Assembly (NCBI RefSeq): GCF_003027925.1
Contig: NZ_PYPS01000015.1
Span: forward strand, 62,001 to 126,000
DNA length: 64,000 nucleotides
Source: Micromonospora sp. RP3T
GTDB lineage: Bacteria > Actinomycetota > Actinomycetes > Mycobacteriales > Micromonosporaceae
Direction of reading: 5' to 3'
Part shown: piece after piece, positions 49,469-58,452 of the stretch
How positions within the stretch are numbered: the first letter of the stretch is position 1
Layout of the letters: each line of letters opens with the position of its first letter
Translations under genes and position numbers: made by a program
Notes under the pieces: model-generated
Seen by the model: the letters and a program-made list of their open reading frames with translations, nothing else
What the model was told of the DNA's origin: nothing
The model's database searches: none

Positions 49469-50710
49469 GTGGACGTCCTGACCCGACGGCGGTTCCTGGT
49501 GGCCAGTGGCGTGGTCGGCGCGAGCGCCCTGGCCGGCGGCGCCGCCGCGTACCGCCTGAACGACCTGCTCGCCACCGCCGGTGACCGGGACCCGCAGGCC
49601 CGCACGCTCGTCCTGGTCACGCTGTACGGCGGCAACGACGGCCTGAACACCGTCGTGCCCCACGCCGACCCCGCCTACCGGAACGCCCGGCCCGACCTGG
49701 CGTACTCGGCCGAGGAGGTGCTGCGGCTCGACGACGGCACCGGCCTCAACCCGGCGCTCGCCGGGCTGCACCGCGCGTACGGCGCGGGACGGCTCGCGGT
49801 GGTACGCGGCGTCGGCTACCCGAAGCCGGACCGGAGCCACTTCCGGTCCATGGACATCTGGCACACCGCCCAGCCGGACCGGCCCGGCACCACGGGTTGG
49901 CTGGGCCGCTGGCTCGACCGGGCCGGCGCGGACCCCCGGCTGGCGGTGTCGTTCGAACCGGCCCTGCCGCCACTGCTGGCCGGCGAACGAGGGGCCGGGG
50001 CGTCGGTGCCGGTGACCGAGCGGGAGAGCCCACCCCGGCTCGCCGCCGAGACGCTGACCGCGCTCGCGGCCGTCGCGCCGGACGACTCACCGGCGCGGGC
50101 CCGCGCGGCGGCCTGCTTCGCCGACCTGGGCGCGGTGGACGCGATGGTCCGGCAGGTCCGGGCCACGCCGGCGGCCGAGGACGCCGAGGACGACGGGGAG
50201 ACCGCGTCGGCCACCGCGACCGGCGGCGCCCGGGCCTCCCTGGACGCGCAACTCGACCTGGTCGCCCGCTGCGTCGAGGCGGGGGTCGTCACCCGGGTCT
50301 TCTCCGTCTCGCTCGGCGGCTTCGACACGCACGCCGACGAGAAGCAGCTCCAGCAGGTGCTGCTCGGACAGCTCGACGGCGCGTTGAGCCGCTTCACCGA
50401 CCGGATGTCGCGCACCGAGGCCGGCCGCAAGGTGGTGGTGGCGGTCTACTCGGAGTTCGGCCGCCGGGTCCGGGCCAACGCCTCCGACGGCACCGACCAC
50501 GGCACCGCCTCGAACGTGCTGCTGCTGGGCGCGCCGGTCGACGGCGGCCTGTACGGCGAGCCGCCCAGCCTCACCGACCTCGACGACGGCGACCTGAAGT
50601 TCACCACCGACTTCCGGGACGTCTACGCCACGCTGCTGGAGCGGGTGCTGGACACCGATGCCGGGGCGGTCCTCGGGGGCTGGCGGGGGCGGCTCGCCGA
50701 CGCGCTCTGA
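49469..50710 (+). CDS. DUF1501 family protein, Tat-exported
   Basis: A 413-residue protein. Twin-arginine signal TRRRFLVASG, then the alkaline-phosphatase-like DUF1501 fold: LVLVTLYGGNDGLNTVVPHAD near the mature N-terminus, SHFRSMDIWHTA, LGGFDTHADEKQLQQ, and VYSEFGRRVRANASDGTDHG near the end. The D/H-rich blocks look like a metal-binding site of the sulfatase/phosphatase clan. It is probably an exported hydrolase or envelope protein acting with the DUF1800 partner. GTG start with GAGAGGAG upstream. An insertion rich in E/D/A (EDAEDDGETASATATGGA) lies in the middle. Confidence 0.85.
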   Translation: MDVLTRRRFLVASGVVGASALAGGAAAYRLNDLLATAGDRDPQARTLVLVTLYGGNDGLNTVVPHADPAYRNARPDLAYSAEEVLRLDDGTGLNPALAGLHRAYGAGRLAVVRGVGYPKPDRSHFRSMDIWHTAQPDRPGTTGWLGRWLDRAGADPRLAVSFEPALPPLLAGERGAGASVPVTERESPPRLAAETLTALAAVAPDDSPARARAAACFADLGAVDAMVRQVRATPAAEDAEDDGETASATATGGARASLDAQLDLVARCVEAGVVTRVFSVSLGGFDTHADEKQLQQVLLGQLDGALSRFTDRMSRTEAGRKVVVAVYSEFGRRVRANASDGTDHGTASNVLLLGAPVDGGLYGEPPSLTDLDDGDLKFTTDFRDVYATLLERVLDTDAGAVLGGWRGRLADAL

Positions 50711-50726
50711 GCCGGGCGACGCCGGG

Positions 50727-52301
50727 TCAGCCGACCGCGGTGGCCGACGGCGGCGCGCTGCCGCCGCGCGGCGCCTCGGCCGTCATCAGCCGGACGATCT
50801 GCGCCCGGTCGGCCTCCGACGGCAACCCCCACTCGGGCCGGTAGCCGTACACCTGGTCCAGCGGGGTGGCGGCGGTCCGGCCGTCGACGATCTCGACCGA
50901 GTCGGTGCCGATCAGGCCGGGATGCTCCACGCCGCACGCTTCGGCGACCTTGACCAGGTCCCGGCGCAGCGTCCGCACGTAGTTGGCGGCCCGCACCGAC
51001 TTGCGGGCCGGGTCCAGGCCCCGGGCCAGCCAGGCGTTCTGGGTCGCGACGCCGGTCGGGCAGGTGTCGGTGTGGCACTTCTGCGCCTGGATGCAGCCGA
51101 TCGCCAGCATCGCCTCCCGACCGACGTTGACCATGTCGGCGCCGAGCGCGAACGCGACCACCGCGTTGTCCGGCAGGCCGAGCTTGCCCGCGCCGACGAA
51201 GACCACCTGCTCGTGCAGGCCGCGCTCGGCGAACGTCCGGTAGACGCGGGAGAAGCCCTGCTGGAACGGCAGCGACACCGAGTCGCTGAAGATGAGCGGG
51301 GCGGCGCCGGTGCCGCCCTCGCCGCCGTCGACGGTCACGAAGTCGACGCCCCGGCCGGTGTCCCGCATCAGCGTGGCGAGATCCTCCCAGAAGCCCAGGT
51401 CGCCGACCGCCGACTTGATGCCGACCGGCAGGCCGGTCTCGGCCGCGAGCAGCTCCACCCAGTCCAGCAGACTGTCGCAGTCGGAGAACTCGGCGTGCCG
51501 CGACGGGCTGACGCAGTCCTGCCCGGCCGGGATGCCCCGGGTGGCGGCGATCTCGGCGGAGACCTTCGCCGCCGGCAGCAGACCGCCAAGGCTGGGCTTG
51601 GCGCCCTGGCTGAGTTTGATCTCCAACGCCCGCACCGGCGCGTCCGCCACCAGATCCTTGAGCCGGTCCAGGCTGAACCGGCCGCGCTCGTCGCGGCAGC
51701 CGAAGTACGCGGTGCCGAGCTGGAAGACCAGCTCACCGCCCTTGCGGTGGTACGGCGACAGGCCACCCTCACCGGTGTTCTGGAGGCAGCCGGCCAGCGC
51801 GGCACCCCGGTTCAACGCCTCGATCGCGTTGCCGGAGAGCGAGCCGAAGCTCATCCCGGAGATGTTGACCACCGACTCCGGCCGGAACGCGCCCGCCCGC
51901 CCGCGCGCCGCGCCCAGCACCTTGGCGCAGGGCAGCGCCACGTCGTGCCCGGCGGCCGGCGCGGACGGCGGCACGGCCCGCCCGAACGTGCGGTGCTTGA
52001 TGATCGGGTAGCCGCGGGTGTGCTCGATGTCGTTGTCGGTGCCGAACCCGAAGTAGTTGTTCTCCTGCTTCGCCGAGGCGTACACCCAGCGCCGTTGGTC
52101 GCGGGTGAACGGCCGCTCCTCGTCGTTGCCGGCCACCACGTACTGGCGCAGCTCGGGCCCGATCGACTCGATCAGGTAGCGGGCGCGGCCGAGGACGGGA
52201 AAGTTGCGGCGCAGCGCGTGGTCACGTTGCAGCAGGTCCCGGGCCGCCATGGCGGCGACGGCGGCGACGGCGGCGGGTACGGCTCTTCTGGCCCAGCTCA
52301 T
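50727..52301 (-). CDS. FMN-binding glutamate-synthase-like protein
   Basis: A 524-residue protein of the GltB2/archaeal-type glutamate synthase domain family. It has the FMN TIM barrel (MSFGSLSGNAIEALNRGA; VDGGEGGTGAAPLIF) and the [3Fe-4S] cysteine set CIQAQKCHTDTC. It lacks the glutaminase and central domains of true GltB, so it does not make glutamate from glutamine alone. A hydrophobic N-terminal helix (AVPAAVAAVAAMAA) may anchor it in the membrane. Physiological reaction unknown. It runs opposite to the DUF1501 gene, ending 16 bases from its stop, and shares an 84-base upstream region with the sigma-factor operon. Confidence 0.85.
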   Translation of the reverse strand: MSWARRAVPAAVAAVAAMAARDLLQRDHALRRNFPVLGRARYLIESIGPELRQYVVAGNDEERPFTRDQRRWVYASAKQENNYFGFGTDNDIEHTRGYPIIKHRTFGRAVPPSAPAAGHDVALPCAKVLGAARGRAGAFRPESVVNISGMSFGSLSGNAIEALNRGAALAGCLQNTGEGGLSPYHRKGGELVFQLGTAYFGCRDERGRFSLDRLKDLVADAPVRALEIKLSQGAKPSLGGLLPAAKVSAEIAATRGIPAGQDCVSPSRHAEFSDCDSLLDWVELLAAETGLPVGIKSAVGDLGFWEDLATLMRDTGRGVDFVTVDGGEGGTGAAPLIFSDSVSLPFQQGFSRVYRTFAERGLHEQVVFVGAGKLGLPDNAVVAFALGADMVNVGREAMLAIGCIQAQKCHTDTCPTGVATQNAWLARGLDPARKSVRAANYVRTLRRDLVKVAEACGVEHPGLIGTDSVEIVDGRTAATPLDQVYGYRPEWGLPSEADRAQIVRLMTAEAPRGGSAPPSATAVG

Positions 52302-52385
52302 CCCGCCACTCTTTCCGCCCGGGCCGCCGGCCAAACTCGGGCGGGAACCCGAGCGGCGCGAGCGGTGTCAGGGAAGTGGACCGAG

Positions 52386-52952
52386 GTGGAGGTTGCCCTG
52401 GACGACGACGAGATCGTCACCCGCGTACGCGCCGGTGACCGGGAGGCGTACGACCTCCTGGTCGCCCGGCACACCGCGTCCGCGTACCGGACGGCGGTGC
52501 TGCTCGGCGCCGGGTCGGACGCGGAGGACGTCATTCAGGAGGCGTTCGTGAAGGCGTACCGGAAGTTGTCCCGGTGGCGGGGTGAGGCGTCGTTCCGGTC
52601 CTGGCTGCTGGCCATCGTGGCGAACGAGAGCCGGAACCTGCACCGCTCACGTGGCCGGCGGGACGGGCTGGCGCTGCGGGCCGCGGCGGCCGACCCGGCC
52701 ACGGAGGCGACCGCCGGGGACGGGCTCGACGCGGTCCTCGCCGCCGAACGCCGCGCGGCGCTGGTCGGGGCGCTGCGCCGGTTGCCGGACCGGGACCGTG
52801 ACGTGCTCGCCTGCCGGTACCTGCTCGACCTCACCGAGGACGAGACCGGCACCGTGCTGGGGCTGCCCCGGGGCACCGTGAAGTCGCGGGCCCACCGCGC
52901 CCTGGCCAAGCTGCGCGGCCTGCTCGACCACGAGGCGGTGCGCCGTGGATGA
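52386..52952 (+). CDS. ECF RNA polymerase sigma factor
   Basis: A 188-residue sigma-70-family ECF factor. Region 2 is LLVARHTASAYRTAVLLG...DAEDVIQEAFVKAYRKLSRW, which binds the -10 element and core enzyme; region 4 is LRRLPDRDRDVLACRYLLDL...TVLGLPRGTVKSRAHRAL, binding the -35 element. The GTG start at 52386 follows AGGGAAG; earlier in-frame codons lie in the upstream antisense gene. The stop overlaps the anti-sigma start by eight bases, so both are coupled. The sigma factor is held inactive until its membrane partner responds to an unknown envelope signal. Confidence 0.9.
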   Translation: MEVALDDDEIVTRVRAGDREAYDLLVARHTASAYRTAVLLGAGSDAEDVIQEAFVKAYRKLSRWRGEASFRSWLLAIVANESRNLHRSRGRRDGLALRAAAADPATEATAGDGLDAVLAAERRAALVGALRRLPDRDRDVLACRYLLDLTEDETGTVLGLPRGTVKSRAHRALAKLRGLLDHEAVRRG

Positions 52953-53652
52953 CCTGGAGCGGGAACTGCGCGACCTGGGCGCCTGGCTGGAGCCGTCCGG
53001 GCCGCCGGACGTGACCGCCCGGGTCCGTGCCCGCCTCGCCGCGCCGCCGCGTCGACGGTGGCGGTACTGGCTGGCCGCCGCGCTCGTGGCCCTACTGGTG
53101 GTGGCGCTGCCGCCGGGCCGCGCCGCGCTCGCCGACGCGGTGACCGGGCTGCTGCGGTTCTCCGGCGTCGTCATCGACACCGCGCCCGCGCCGCCCACCG
53201 GCACCCCGGCGCCGTGGCCGGCGCAGCGTCCGGTCGCGCTCGCCGAGGCCCAGCGGCAGGTCCGCTTCCCGATCCGGGTGCCGGCCCGGCTCGGCGCCCC
53301 CGAGCGGGTGCTGGTCGCCGACCCGGACGGCACCGGCGCGCACCGGGTCGCCAGCCTGCTCTACCGGGGCGGGACGCTGCGGCTGGACGCGTTCGACGGC
53401 ACGCTCGACACCGTGTTCCACAAGCGGACGGCCGGTGCGGACGTGACGTTCACGTCGGTGCACGGCACCTTCGCGATCTGGGTCGGCGGCCCGCATGCGT
53501 TGGCGTACATCGACCGGCGGGGGAGCGTGCGGGTGGCCACCGCGCGGCTGAGCGCGGCGACGCTGATCTGGCAGGAGGGCGGCGTGAGCTACCGGCTGGA
53601 GGGCGAGCTGACCCGGGACGAGGCGCTCGACGTCGCGGGCTCGCTGGACTGA
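52945..53652 (+). CDS. Membrane anti-sigma factor
   Basis: A 235-residue single-pass membrane protein. A short cytoplasmic part (DDLERELRDLGAWL) should hold the sigma factor; one transmembrane helix (YWLAAALVALLVVALP, about residues 36-52) follows; the outer domain of about 170 residues has no named fold but repeated VxxLLYRGGTLRLDAFDG-like strands. The zinc HxxxCxxC motif of ZAS anti-sigmas is absent, so it is a different class. It begins within the sigma gene by an eight-base overlap. Assignment rests mainly on position and topology. Confidence 0.7.
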   Translation: MDDLERELRDLGAWLEPSGPPDVTARVRARLAAPPRRRWRYWLAAALVALLVVALPPGRAALADAVTGLLRFSGVVIDTAPAPPTGTPAPWPAQRPVALAEAQRQVRFPIRVPARLGAPERVLVADPDGTGAHRVASLLYRGGTLRLDAFDGTLDTVFHKRTAGADVTFTSVHGTFAIWVGGPHALAYIDRRGSVRVATARLSAATLIWQEGGVSYRLEGELTRDEALDVAGSLD

Positions 53653-53720
53653 GCCGGGAACCCGGCCGGCGCGGGCGGTGTCCTGCTGGTGGAGCGTACG
53701 TCGTCGATCGGGGGTGTCGG

Positions 53721-54269
53721 ATGTCCCGTCCGGGCATGGTTCTGCTGGTGCCGGTGCTGCTGCTGGCCGGCTGCACGAGCGCGGGCCGCCCGGCCCCGCC
53801 GCCGCCGCCGGACGCCGGCCCGGCCGCCACGACCGTCGCCGCGCCCGCCACGACCGCCGCCGCGCCCGCCGCGACGGGGTGCCGCGCGGCGGTGACGACC
53901 GGCCGGTTGCCGGACTGGGCGGATGCCGGGTTCACCGGCGACACCCGGATGCCGCACGTCCTCGGCGACCGGGGGGAGATCGTCGCGATCCTGTTCGGGC
54001 ACCCGCTGACGTACGCCCGGAGCGAGGGGCCGACCAACAAGATCCTCTGGGTGGGTCGTCCGACGTCCGCCTCGCCCGACCCGACGGCGTCGACCACGCT
54101 GGTGATCACCGCGACGCTGGACGGCGTCGGTACCGCGGTCACCCGGGAGGTGGCTGGCGGTCCCGGACCGTCCACGGTCGACCTGCCGGCGGCCGGCTGC
54201 TGGCACCTGCGGCTGGCGTGGTCCGGCCGGTCCGACACGATGGACCTCGTCTACCGGGCCGCCGGTTGA
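53721..54269 (+). CDS. Putative lipoprotein of the sigma-factor operon
   Basis: A 182-residue exported protein. Lipobox LLAGC with lipidation at C18, then a long T/A/P linker, then a small beta-rich domain with two cysteines (GCRAAV and AGCWHLRL) and W-rich strands. I recognise no family. It follows the anti-sigma gene by 68 bases on the same strand and may be a sensor or an output of the sigma factor. The ATG has GGGGGTGTCGG upstream. Confidence 0.7.
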   Translation: MSRPGMVLLVPVLLLAGCTSAGRPAPPPPPDAGPAATTVAAPATTAAAPAATGCRAAVTTGRLPDWADAGFTGDTRMPHVLGDRGEIVAILFGHPLTYARSEGPTNKILWVGRPTSASPDPTASTTLVITATLDGVGTAVTREVAGGPGPSTVDLPAAGCWHLRLAWSGRSDTMDLVYRAAG

Positions 54270-54341
54270 GGCCGGGGTAGGCGACGGGTTCGTGCCCCGG
54301 CGGCGGGGCATGGGCCGGTCCGGTCCGGGTAACGCCGGGTC

Positions 54342-54899
54342 ATGGCGAAGTACACGAAGCCGGAACTGCGGGAGCGGCTGAAGGAGGAGATCAAGGCCTC
54401 CGACAAGGGCGGCCGGCCGGGGCAGTGGTCGGCCCGCAAGTCGCAGTTGCTGACCAACGAGTACAAGAAGCGCGGTGGGGGCTTCGCGGGCCCGAAGGAC
54501 GCGCGGCAGCGTTCCCTGCAACGCTGGGGTGGCGAGCAGTGGCAGACCCGGTCCGGTGACACCCGTGCCCGGCACAACGGTGAAACCGAGCGTTACCTGC
54601 CGAAACAGGCCTGGGAGGAGCTGTCGGAGCAGGACCGGCGGGAAACCGACCGCCGCAAGCGTCGCGCGTCGCGCACCGGCCGGCAGTACGTCCCGAACAC
54701 CGGCCCGGCCAAGCGGGCCCGCCGGGACGCGACAGCGGCCGAGCAGGTCAACGAGCTGCCGGTGGCGGAGGCGGCGAAGCTGGTGCGCGACCTCGACAAG
54801 CGCCAACTCGACGCGGCGTTGCGTCGGGAACGCGGCGGCAAGGCCCGCAGCACGCTGATCCGGCGGCTGGAGTCGGAACTCCGCCGCCGGACCGCGTGA
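54342..54899 (+). CDS. DUF5872-like basic protein
   Basis: A 185-residue, very basic protein of the family often labelled DUF5872: MAKYTKPELRERLKEEI, then GGRPGQWSARKSQLLTNEYK, QRSLQRWGGEQWQT, RYLPKQAWEELS and SRTGRQYVPNT, all typical. After that a C-terminal helical stretch of about 60 residues rich in R, L and A is added. No function is established; the charge suggests nucleic-acid binding. ATG at 54342 has no strong ribosome site. It ends eight bases before the convergent xylanase stop. Confidence 0.8.
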   Translation: MAKYTKPELRERLKEEIKASDKGGRPGQWSARKSQLLTNEYKKRGGGFAGPKDARQRSLQRWGGEQWQTRSGDTRARHNGETERYLPKQAWEELSEQDRRETDRRKRRASRTGRQYVPNTGPAKRARRDATAAEQVNELPVAEAAKLVRDLDKRQLDAALRRERGGKARSTLIRRLESELRRRTA

Positions 54900-54906
54900 G
54901 CACCGA

Positions 54907-56100
54907 CTACCGGCGCGGCTGCTGCGGGACGCGGGGCCGCACGAACGGCGGCCCGGCGAAGATGAGGTCGGCCTTCAGCTCCTGGTACGACCGCTTCGGC
55001 TGGTAGTTCTCGTCGTACACGGTGGCGAGGCCCTCCGGCGGGTCCGAGAACGCGCCCGGCACCCAGGAGTGCTTGTCGGTGAAGCCCCAGAGCGTGAACG
55101 ACAGGCAGTGCCGCTCGGCCAGGCAGGCGCGCAGCAGCGTGCTGAAGTTGGCCGCGGACGCCTGCAACCGGGGGTTGATCTCGGCGGAGTCGCCGGCCCG
55201 CACCCCGGCGGTGAGCTGGCTGCGCACGTCCACCTCGGTGAACGCGGTGGCCAGGCCCAGGCCGGCGAACTTCCGCAGCGCGGCGGCGACCTGGAGCGTG
55301 TCGTAGTTGCCGTACTGGGTGCCCAGGTGGCCCTGGCTGCCGACGCCGTCGATCGGCACGCCCCGGGCCCGCAGGTCCCGCGCCATCTCGTAGACGAACT
55401 GCGTCTTGTCGTCGGCCGGGTTGCCGGAGCCGAACGCCTCGATGTTGTAGTCGTTGTAGAACAGCAGCGCGTTCGGGTCGGCGGCGCGCGCCCAGCGGAA
55501 CGCGTCGGCGATGTAGCCGGGGCCGAGGTGCTCGGCCCAGAAGCCCTTGTAGTGCAGCGTGGACGGGGTGTCCCAGGGGTCGCTGACCGCCTCGTTCACC
55601 ACGTCCCACTGCCAGATCCGGCCCTTGAAGTGGCGGACCACGGCGGTGATGTGGTCCCGCAGGATGCGGCGCAGCTCGGCGGTGTCGATGGAGCCGTCCT
55701 CGACGCCGCTGGTCAGCCACGCCGGCAACTGGTTGTGCCAGACCAGCACGTGACCACGGACCCGCTGGTGGTGCTGGCGGGCGAACGCGACCAGCTCGTC
55801 GGCCGGCCCCCAGTCGTAGGTGCCGCGGGTGGGTTCCAGGCTCTCCCACTTCATCACGTTCTCGGCGGTGACTGTGGAGAACTCGGACCCGACCAGCTCG
55901 CGGTAGCGCGGCTCGGCGGCGTTGTCGAGCGCGGCCATGTCGACAGCGGTGCCCACGTACAGGCCGTGCCGTTGGGCCAGGGCACGCAGGCTCTGCGCGG
56001 TCGGGTCGTAGGGGCGTCCGGCGGTGGCGGGTACGGCGTTGAGGGCGGCGGCGGTCGCCACGGCGACCAGGCCGGCGGCGATCCAACGGCTCGGCTTCAC
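54907..56100 (-). CDS. Secreted GH10 endo-1,4-beta-xylanase
   Basis: A 397-residue exported xylanase cutting the xylan backbone. After a signal peptide (about 1-28, ATAG) the GH10 barrel follows: TAENVMKWESLEP, RGHVLVWHNQLP, WDVVNEAVSD with acid/base E170, YNDYN, and AFTEVDVR with nucleophile E289; WGFTDKHSW near the end is the typical final block. No carbohydrate-binding module is attached. Length is normal for a catalytic-only GH10. It diverges from the GH5 gene across a region with GAAA/TTTC palindromes that may bind a xylan-responsive repressor. Confidence 0.95.
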   Translation of the reverse strand: MKPSRWIAAGLVAVATAAALNAVPATAGRPYDPTAQSLRALAQRHGLYVGTAVDMAALDNAAEPRYRELVGSEFSTVTAENVMKWESLEPTRGTYDWGPADELVAFARQHHQRVRGHVLVWHNQLPAWLTSGVEDGSIDTAELRRILRDHITAVVRHFKGRIWQWDVVNEAVSDPWDTPSTLHYKGFWAEHLGPGYIADAFRWARAADPNALLFYNDYNIEAFGSGNPADDKTQFVYEMARDLRARGVPIDGVGSQGHLGTQYGNYDTLQVAAALRKFAGLGLATAFTEVDVRSQLTAGVRAGDSAEINPRLQASAANFSTLLRACLAERHCLSFTLWGFTDKHSWVPGAFSDPPEGLATVYDENYQPKRSYQELKADLIFAGPPFVRPRVPQQPRR

Positions 56101-56121
56101 AGGTGTCCTTCCGGCAGCGGG

Positions 56122-56147
56122 CGAAACTTCCGGGAACTTTTCCGAAA
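56122..56147. promoter_or_regulatory. Operator-like GAAA/TTTC elements between the glycanase genes
   Basis: CGAAACTTCCG (56122-56132) is one base from the CGAAANTTTCG element I remember upstream of Streptomyces xylanase genes; TTTCCGAAA (56139-56147) is a second palindrome. They lie 22-47 bases before the GH10 start. The regulator could be the LacI-type protein at 59427-60431 or one outside the window. Confidence 0.4.
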
Positions 56148-56266
56148 CTCGGCCGGAACATTACGGCCGTCGATGTGGCGTCGTCAATCGCCTGGCGCGC
56201 CGGTGTCTTGACACCTGCGGTTGTGAACGTAAACATAGATGGTTGTCTGTATATGGAGGTCTTCGC

Positions 56267-57748
56267 GTGAACGAGGTGCGGCGTAGTCGGTTGCTTATCG
56301 CGCTGGTGGGCGCGCTGATCGCGCTGGTGGGTGCCGTGGCGGTCGCCCCGACGCCGGCCGCCGCCGCCACCGAGGGGTTCCGGGGGATGAACTGGGCGGT
56401 GCTGGGCGACAACTTCAGCACCGGCCCGCTCGTCGTGCAGGGCCTGAGCATGTCCGACAGCAACGCGACCGTGCGGGCCAAGGCCAACGCCCTCTACGAC
56501 GACATGGCGGCGACCATGGGCGTCAACACCGTCCGGCTGCCGATCAACACGCACACCGTGGGCACGGCGTGGTGGGAGGCGTACCGGGGCGCGATCGACG
56601 CCGCCACCGCGCGGGGCTTCAAGGTCATCCTCGCCTACTGGGAGGACGGCGCCGCCTCCGGCGGCCGGATCACGAACCTCGCCGCCTGGAACGCGATGTG
56701 GTCCACGGTGACGAACACGTACGGCGCGAACCCCAACGTCTACTTCGAGCCGATGAACGAGCCGCACGGCTACAGCTCGGCGGAGTGGCGCGACGTCGCG
56801 GCCAACTGGCTCAGCTACCACTACTCGGCGGTGCCCGGTCGGGTGCTGATCGGCGGCACCGGCTTCAGCCAGGACCTGCGCGACGTCTGCAACGACCCCC
56901 GCTTCGCCGCGACGCTGTTCTCCTTCCACCACTACGCGTTCTTCTACGAGGCGATGAGCTACGACGCCTTCCGGAGCCACATCCAGACCCGCCTCGGGAC
57001 CTGCGCCTCCCGCGCGGTGGCCACCGAGTTCGGCGCGCCGATGAACGACGGCCGCGACTACGCCGACGCCGCCAGCACCGACAACTTCGTCCGCCACATC
57101 CGCGCCATGGCCCAGGTCATGCGCGACAACCGGATGGGCGGCACCTACTGGCCGGCCCTCGGCGGCAAGCCCGGCACCATCGGGTACGACTGGTACTCGA
57201 TGTTCTCGCTCAGCGGCAGCGGCACGAACCTCGACCTGACCGTCCGCAACCCCTCCGGCGCGGACCGGATCCGCTACGGGTGGGGCGACACGATCGGCGG
57301 CGGGCCCACCACGCCGCCCCCGTCGACCGGGACGTTCTACCGGATCACGGTGCGCCACAGCGGCAAGGCGATGGACGTCCAGGCGCCGAACACCGACAAC
57401 GGCGCGCGCGTCGGCCAGTACACGTACGGCGGCAACCCGTGGCAGCAGTGGCAGTTCGTCGACGCCGGCAGCGGCTGGTGGCGCCTCGTCAGCCGGCACA
57501 GCGGGAAGTGCCTCGACGTGACGGGCGCCTCGACCGCCGACGGCGCGGAACTCATCCAGTACACCTGCGGCAGCGGCGCCAACCAGCAGTTCCAGATGGT
57601 GGCCAGCGGTGGCTGGTTCCAGCTTCGGGCCCGGCACAGCGGCAAGTGCGTGGACGTGCCGGCCCTGTCGACCGCGGACGGCGTGGTCCTCAAGCAGTAC
57701 GCCTGCAACACCGGCGCCAACCAGCAGTGGTCACGGACGCCCGTCTAG
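56267..57748 (+). CDS. Secreted GH5-like glycanase with CBM13 (ricin-type) domain
   Basis: A 493-residue exported enzyme. Signal peptide ends near AAAA at residue 34. The GH5/clan-A barrel runs to about residue 345: FRGMNWAVLGDNF, NVYFEPMNEPHG with acid/base E165, and AVATEFGAP with nucleophile E254. A P/T/S linker leads to a ricin B-type CBM13 of about 140 residues with three repeated HSGKxxDV...QW units. Similar GH5 proteins act on mannan, cellulose or beta-1,6-linked glucans; exact specificity is unclear. GTG start with GGAGG upstream. It shares the intergenic region with the xylanase. Confidence 0.9.
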   Translation: MNEVRRSRLLIALVGALIALVGAVAVAPTPAAAATEGFRGMNWAVLGDNFSTGPLVVQGLSMSDSNATVRAKANALYDDMAATMGVNTVRLPINTHTVGTAWWEAYRGAIDAATARGFKVILAYWEDGAASGGRITNLAAWNAMWSTVTNTYGANPNVYFEPMNEPHGYSSAEWRDVAANWLSYHYSAVPGRVLIGGTGFSQDLRDVCNDPRFAATLFSFHHYAFFYEAMSYDAFRSHIQTRLGTCASRAVATEFGAPMNDGRDYADAASTDNFVRHIRAMAQVMRDNRMGGTYWPALGGKPGTIGYDWYSMFSLSGSGTNLDLTVRNPSGADRIRYGWGDTIGGGPTTPPPSTGTFYRITVRHSGKAMDVQAPNTDNGARVGQYTYGGNPWQQWQFVDAGSGWWRLVSRHSGKCLDVTGASTADGAELIQYTCGSGANQQFQMVASGGWFQLRARHSGKCVDVPALSTADGVVLKQYACNTGANQQWSRTPV

Positions 57749-57773
57749 TGCGCCTGCTGTCCGCTCGCCGGCA

Positions 57774-58403
57774 TCACCCGCGCATCGCGCCCCGGGTGAC
57801 CCGGGCCGGCGGCGGCAGGGCGGTCCCCGTGGGTGCGGCCCGGAAGGCGTCGAGGGCCAGCGCCGCGAACCGTCGCGCCGCCGCCACCCGTACGTCGGGC
57901 GCCGCCGCCCACAACCCGCGGCCGGCCATGAGCACCAGGATCAGGTCGTCGAGCACGAAGTCGGCCCGCAGCGAGCCCGCTTCCTGCGCCCGCCGGCACA
58001 GCAGCGCGAGCGACCGAAGCATGCGCGCGCGATGCGCCGCGAAGTCGACCGTCCCCGGGTACGACGACAGGAACGCGTCGACGAACCCCTGGTTGCGCGC
58101 GTTGAGCTCGGTGATGTCGGTGACGACCGAGCACAGCCCGCGCCAGGGCTCCGGGTCGGCGCACCCGGCACGCACGATGCCGCCGCAGGCGCGCAGCTCG
58201 TCGGTGAACGCCTCGTCGATGAGCGCCTGCTTGGTCGGGAAACGCCGGTAGAGCGTCGCCGGCCCGACCCCGGCCCGGCGGGCGATCTCGCGCATCGGCA
58301 CGTCCAGCCCGTGTTCGGAGAAGGCGGCCCGGGCGGCATCGAGCAGGCGGTCCCGGTTGTCGCGGGCGTCCGAGCGGAGCATGTGAGGCAAACGGTCGGC
58401 CAT
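57774..58403 (-). CDS. TetR-family repressor
   Basis: A 209-residue regulator with the TetR helix-turn-helix at about residues 18-62 (LLDAARAAFSEHGLDVPM, IARRAGVGPATLYRRFPTK) and a helical ligand domain of the kind linked to oxidoreductase genes in actinobacteria. It diverges from the quinone-oxidoreductase gene with only 49 bases between the two starts, a layout usual for local repression. GGACG-N4-CGTCC at 58425-58438 is the best operator candidate. Inducer unknown. Confidence 0.85.
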   Translation of the reverse strand: MADRLPHMLRSDARDNRDRLLDAARAAFSEHGLDVPMREIARRAGVGPATLYRRFPTKQALIDEAFTDELRACGGIVRAGCADPEPWRGLCSVVTDITELNARNQGFVDAFLSSYPGTVDFAAHRARMLRSLALLCRRAQEAGSLRADFVLDDLILVLMAGRGLWAAAPDVRVAAARRFAALALDAFRAAPTGTALPPPARVTRGAMRG

Positions 58404-58424
58404 GGGATCTCAGTTTAGCCAAGT

Positions 58425-58438
58425 GGACGGGGGCGTCC
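58425..58438. promoter_or_regulatory. Candidate operator between TetR and oxidoreductase
   Basis: GGACG, GGGG, CGTCC lies in the 49-base gap between the divergent starts at 58403 and 58453. Symmetry and location fit a TetR operator; nothing more can be said. Confidence 0.4.
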
Positions 58439-58452
58439 GTTACGTTCGCCGC

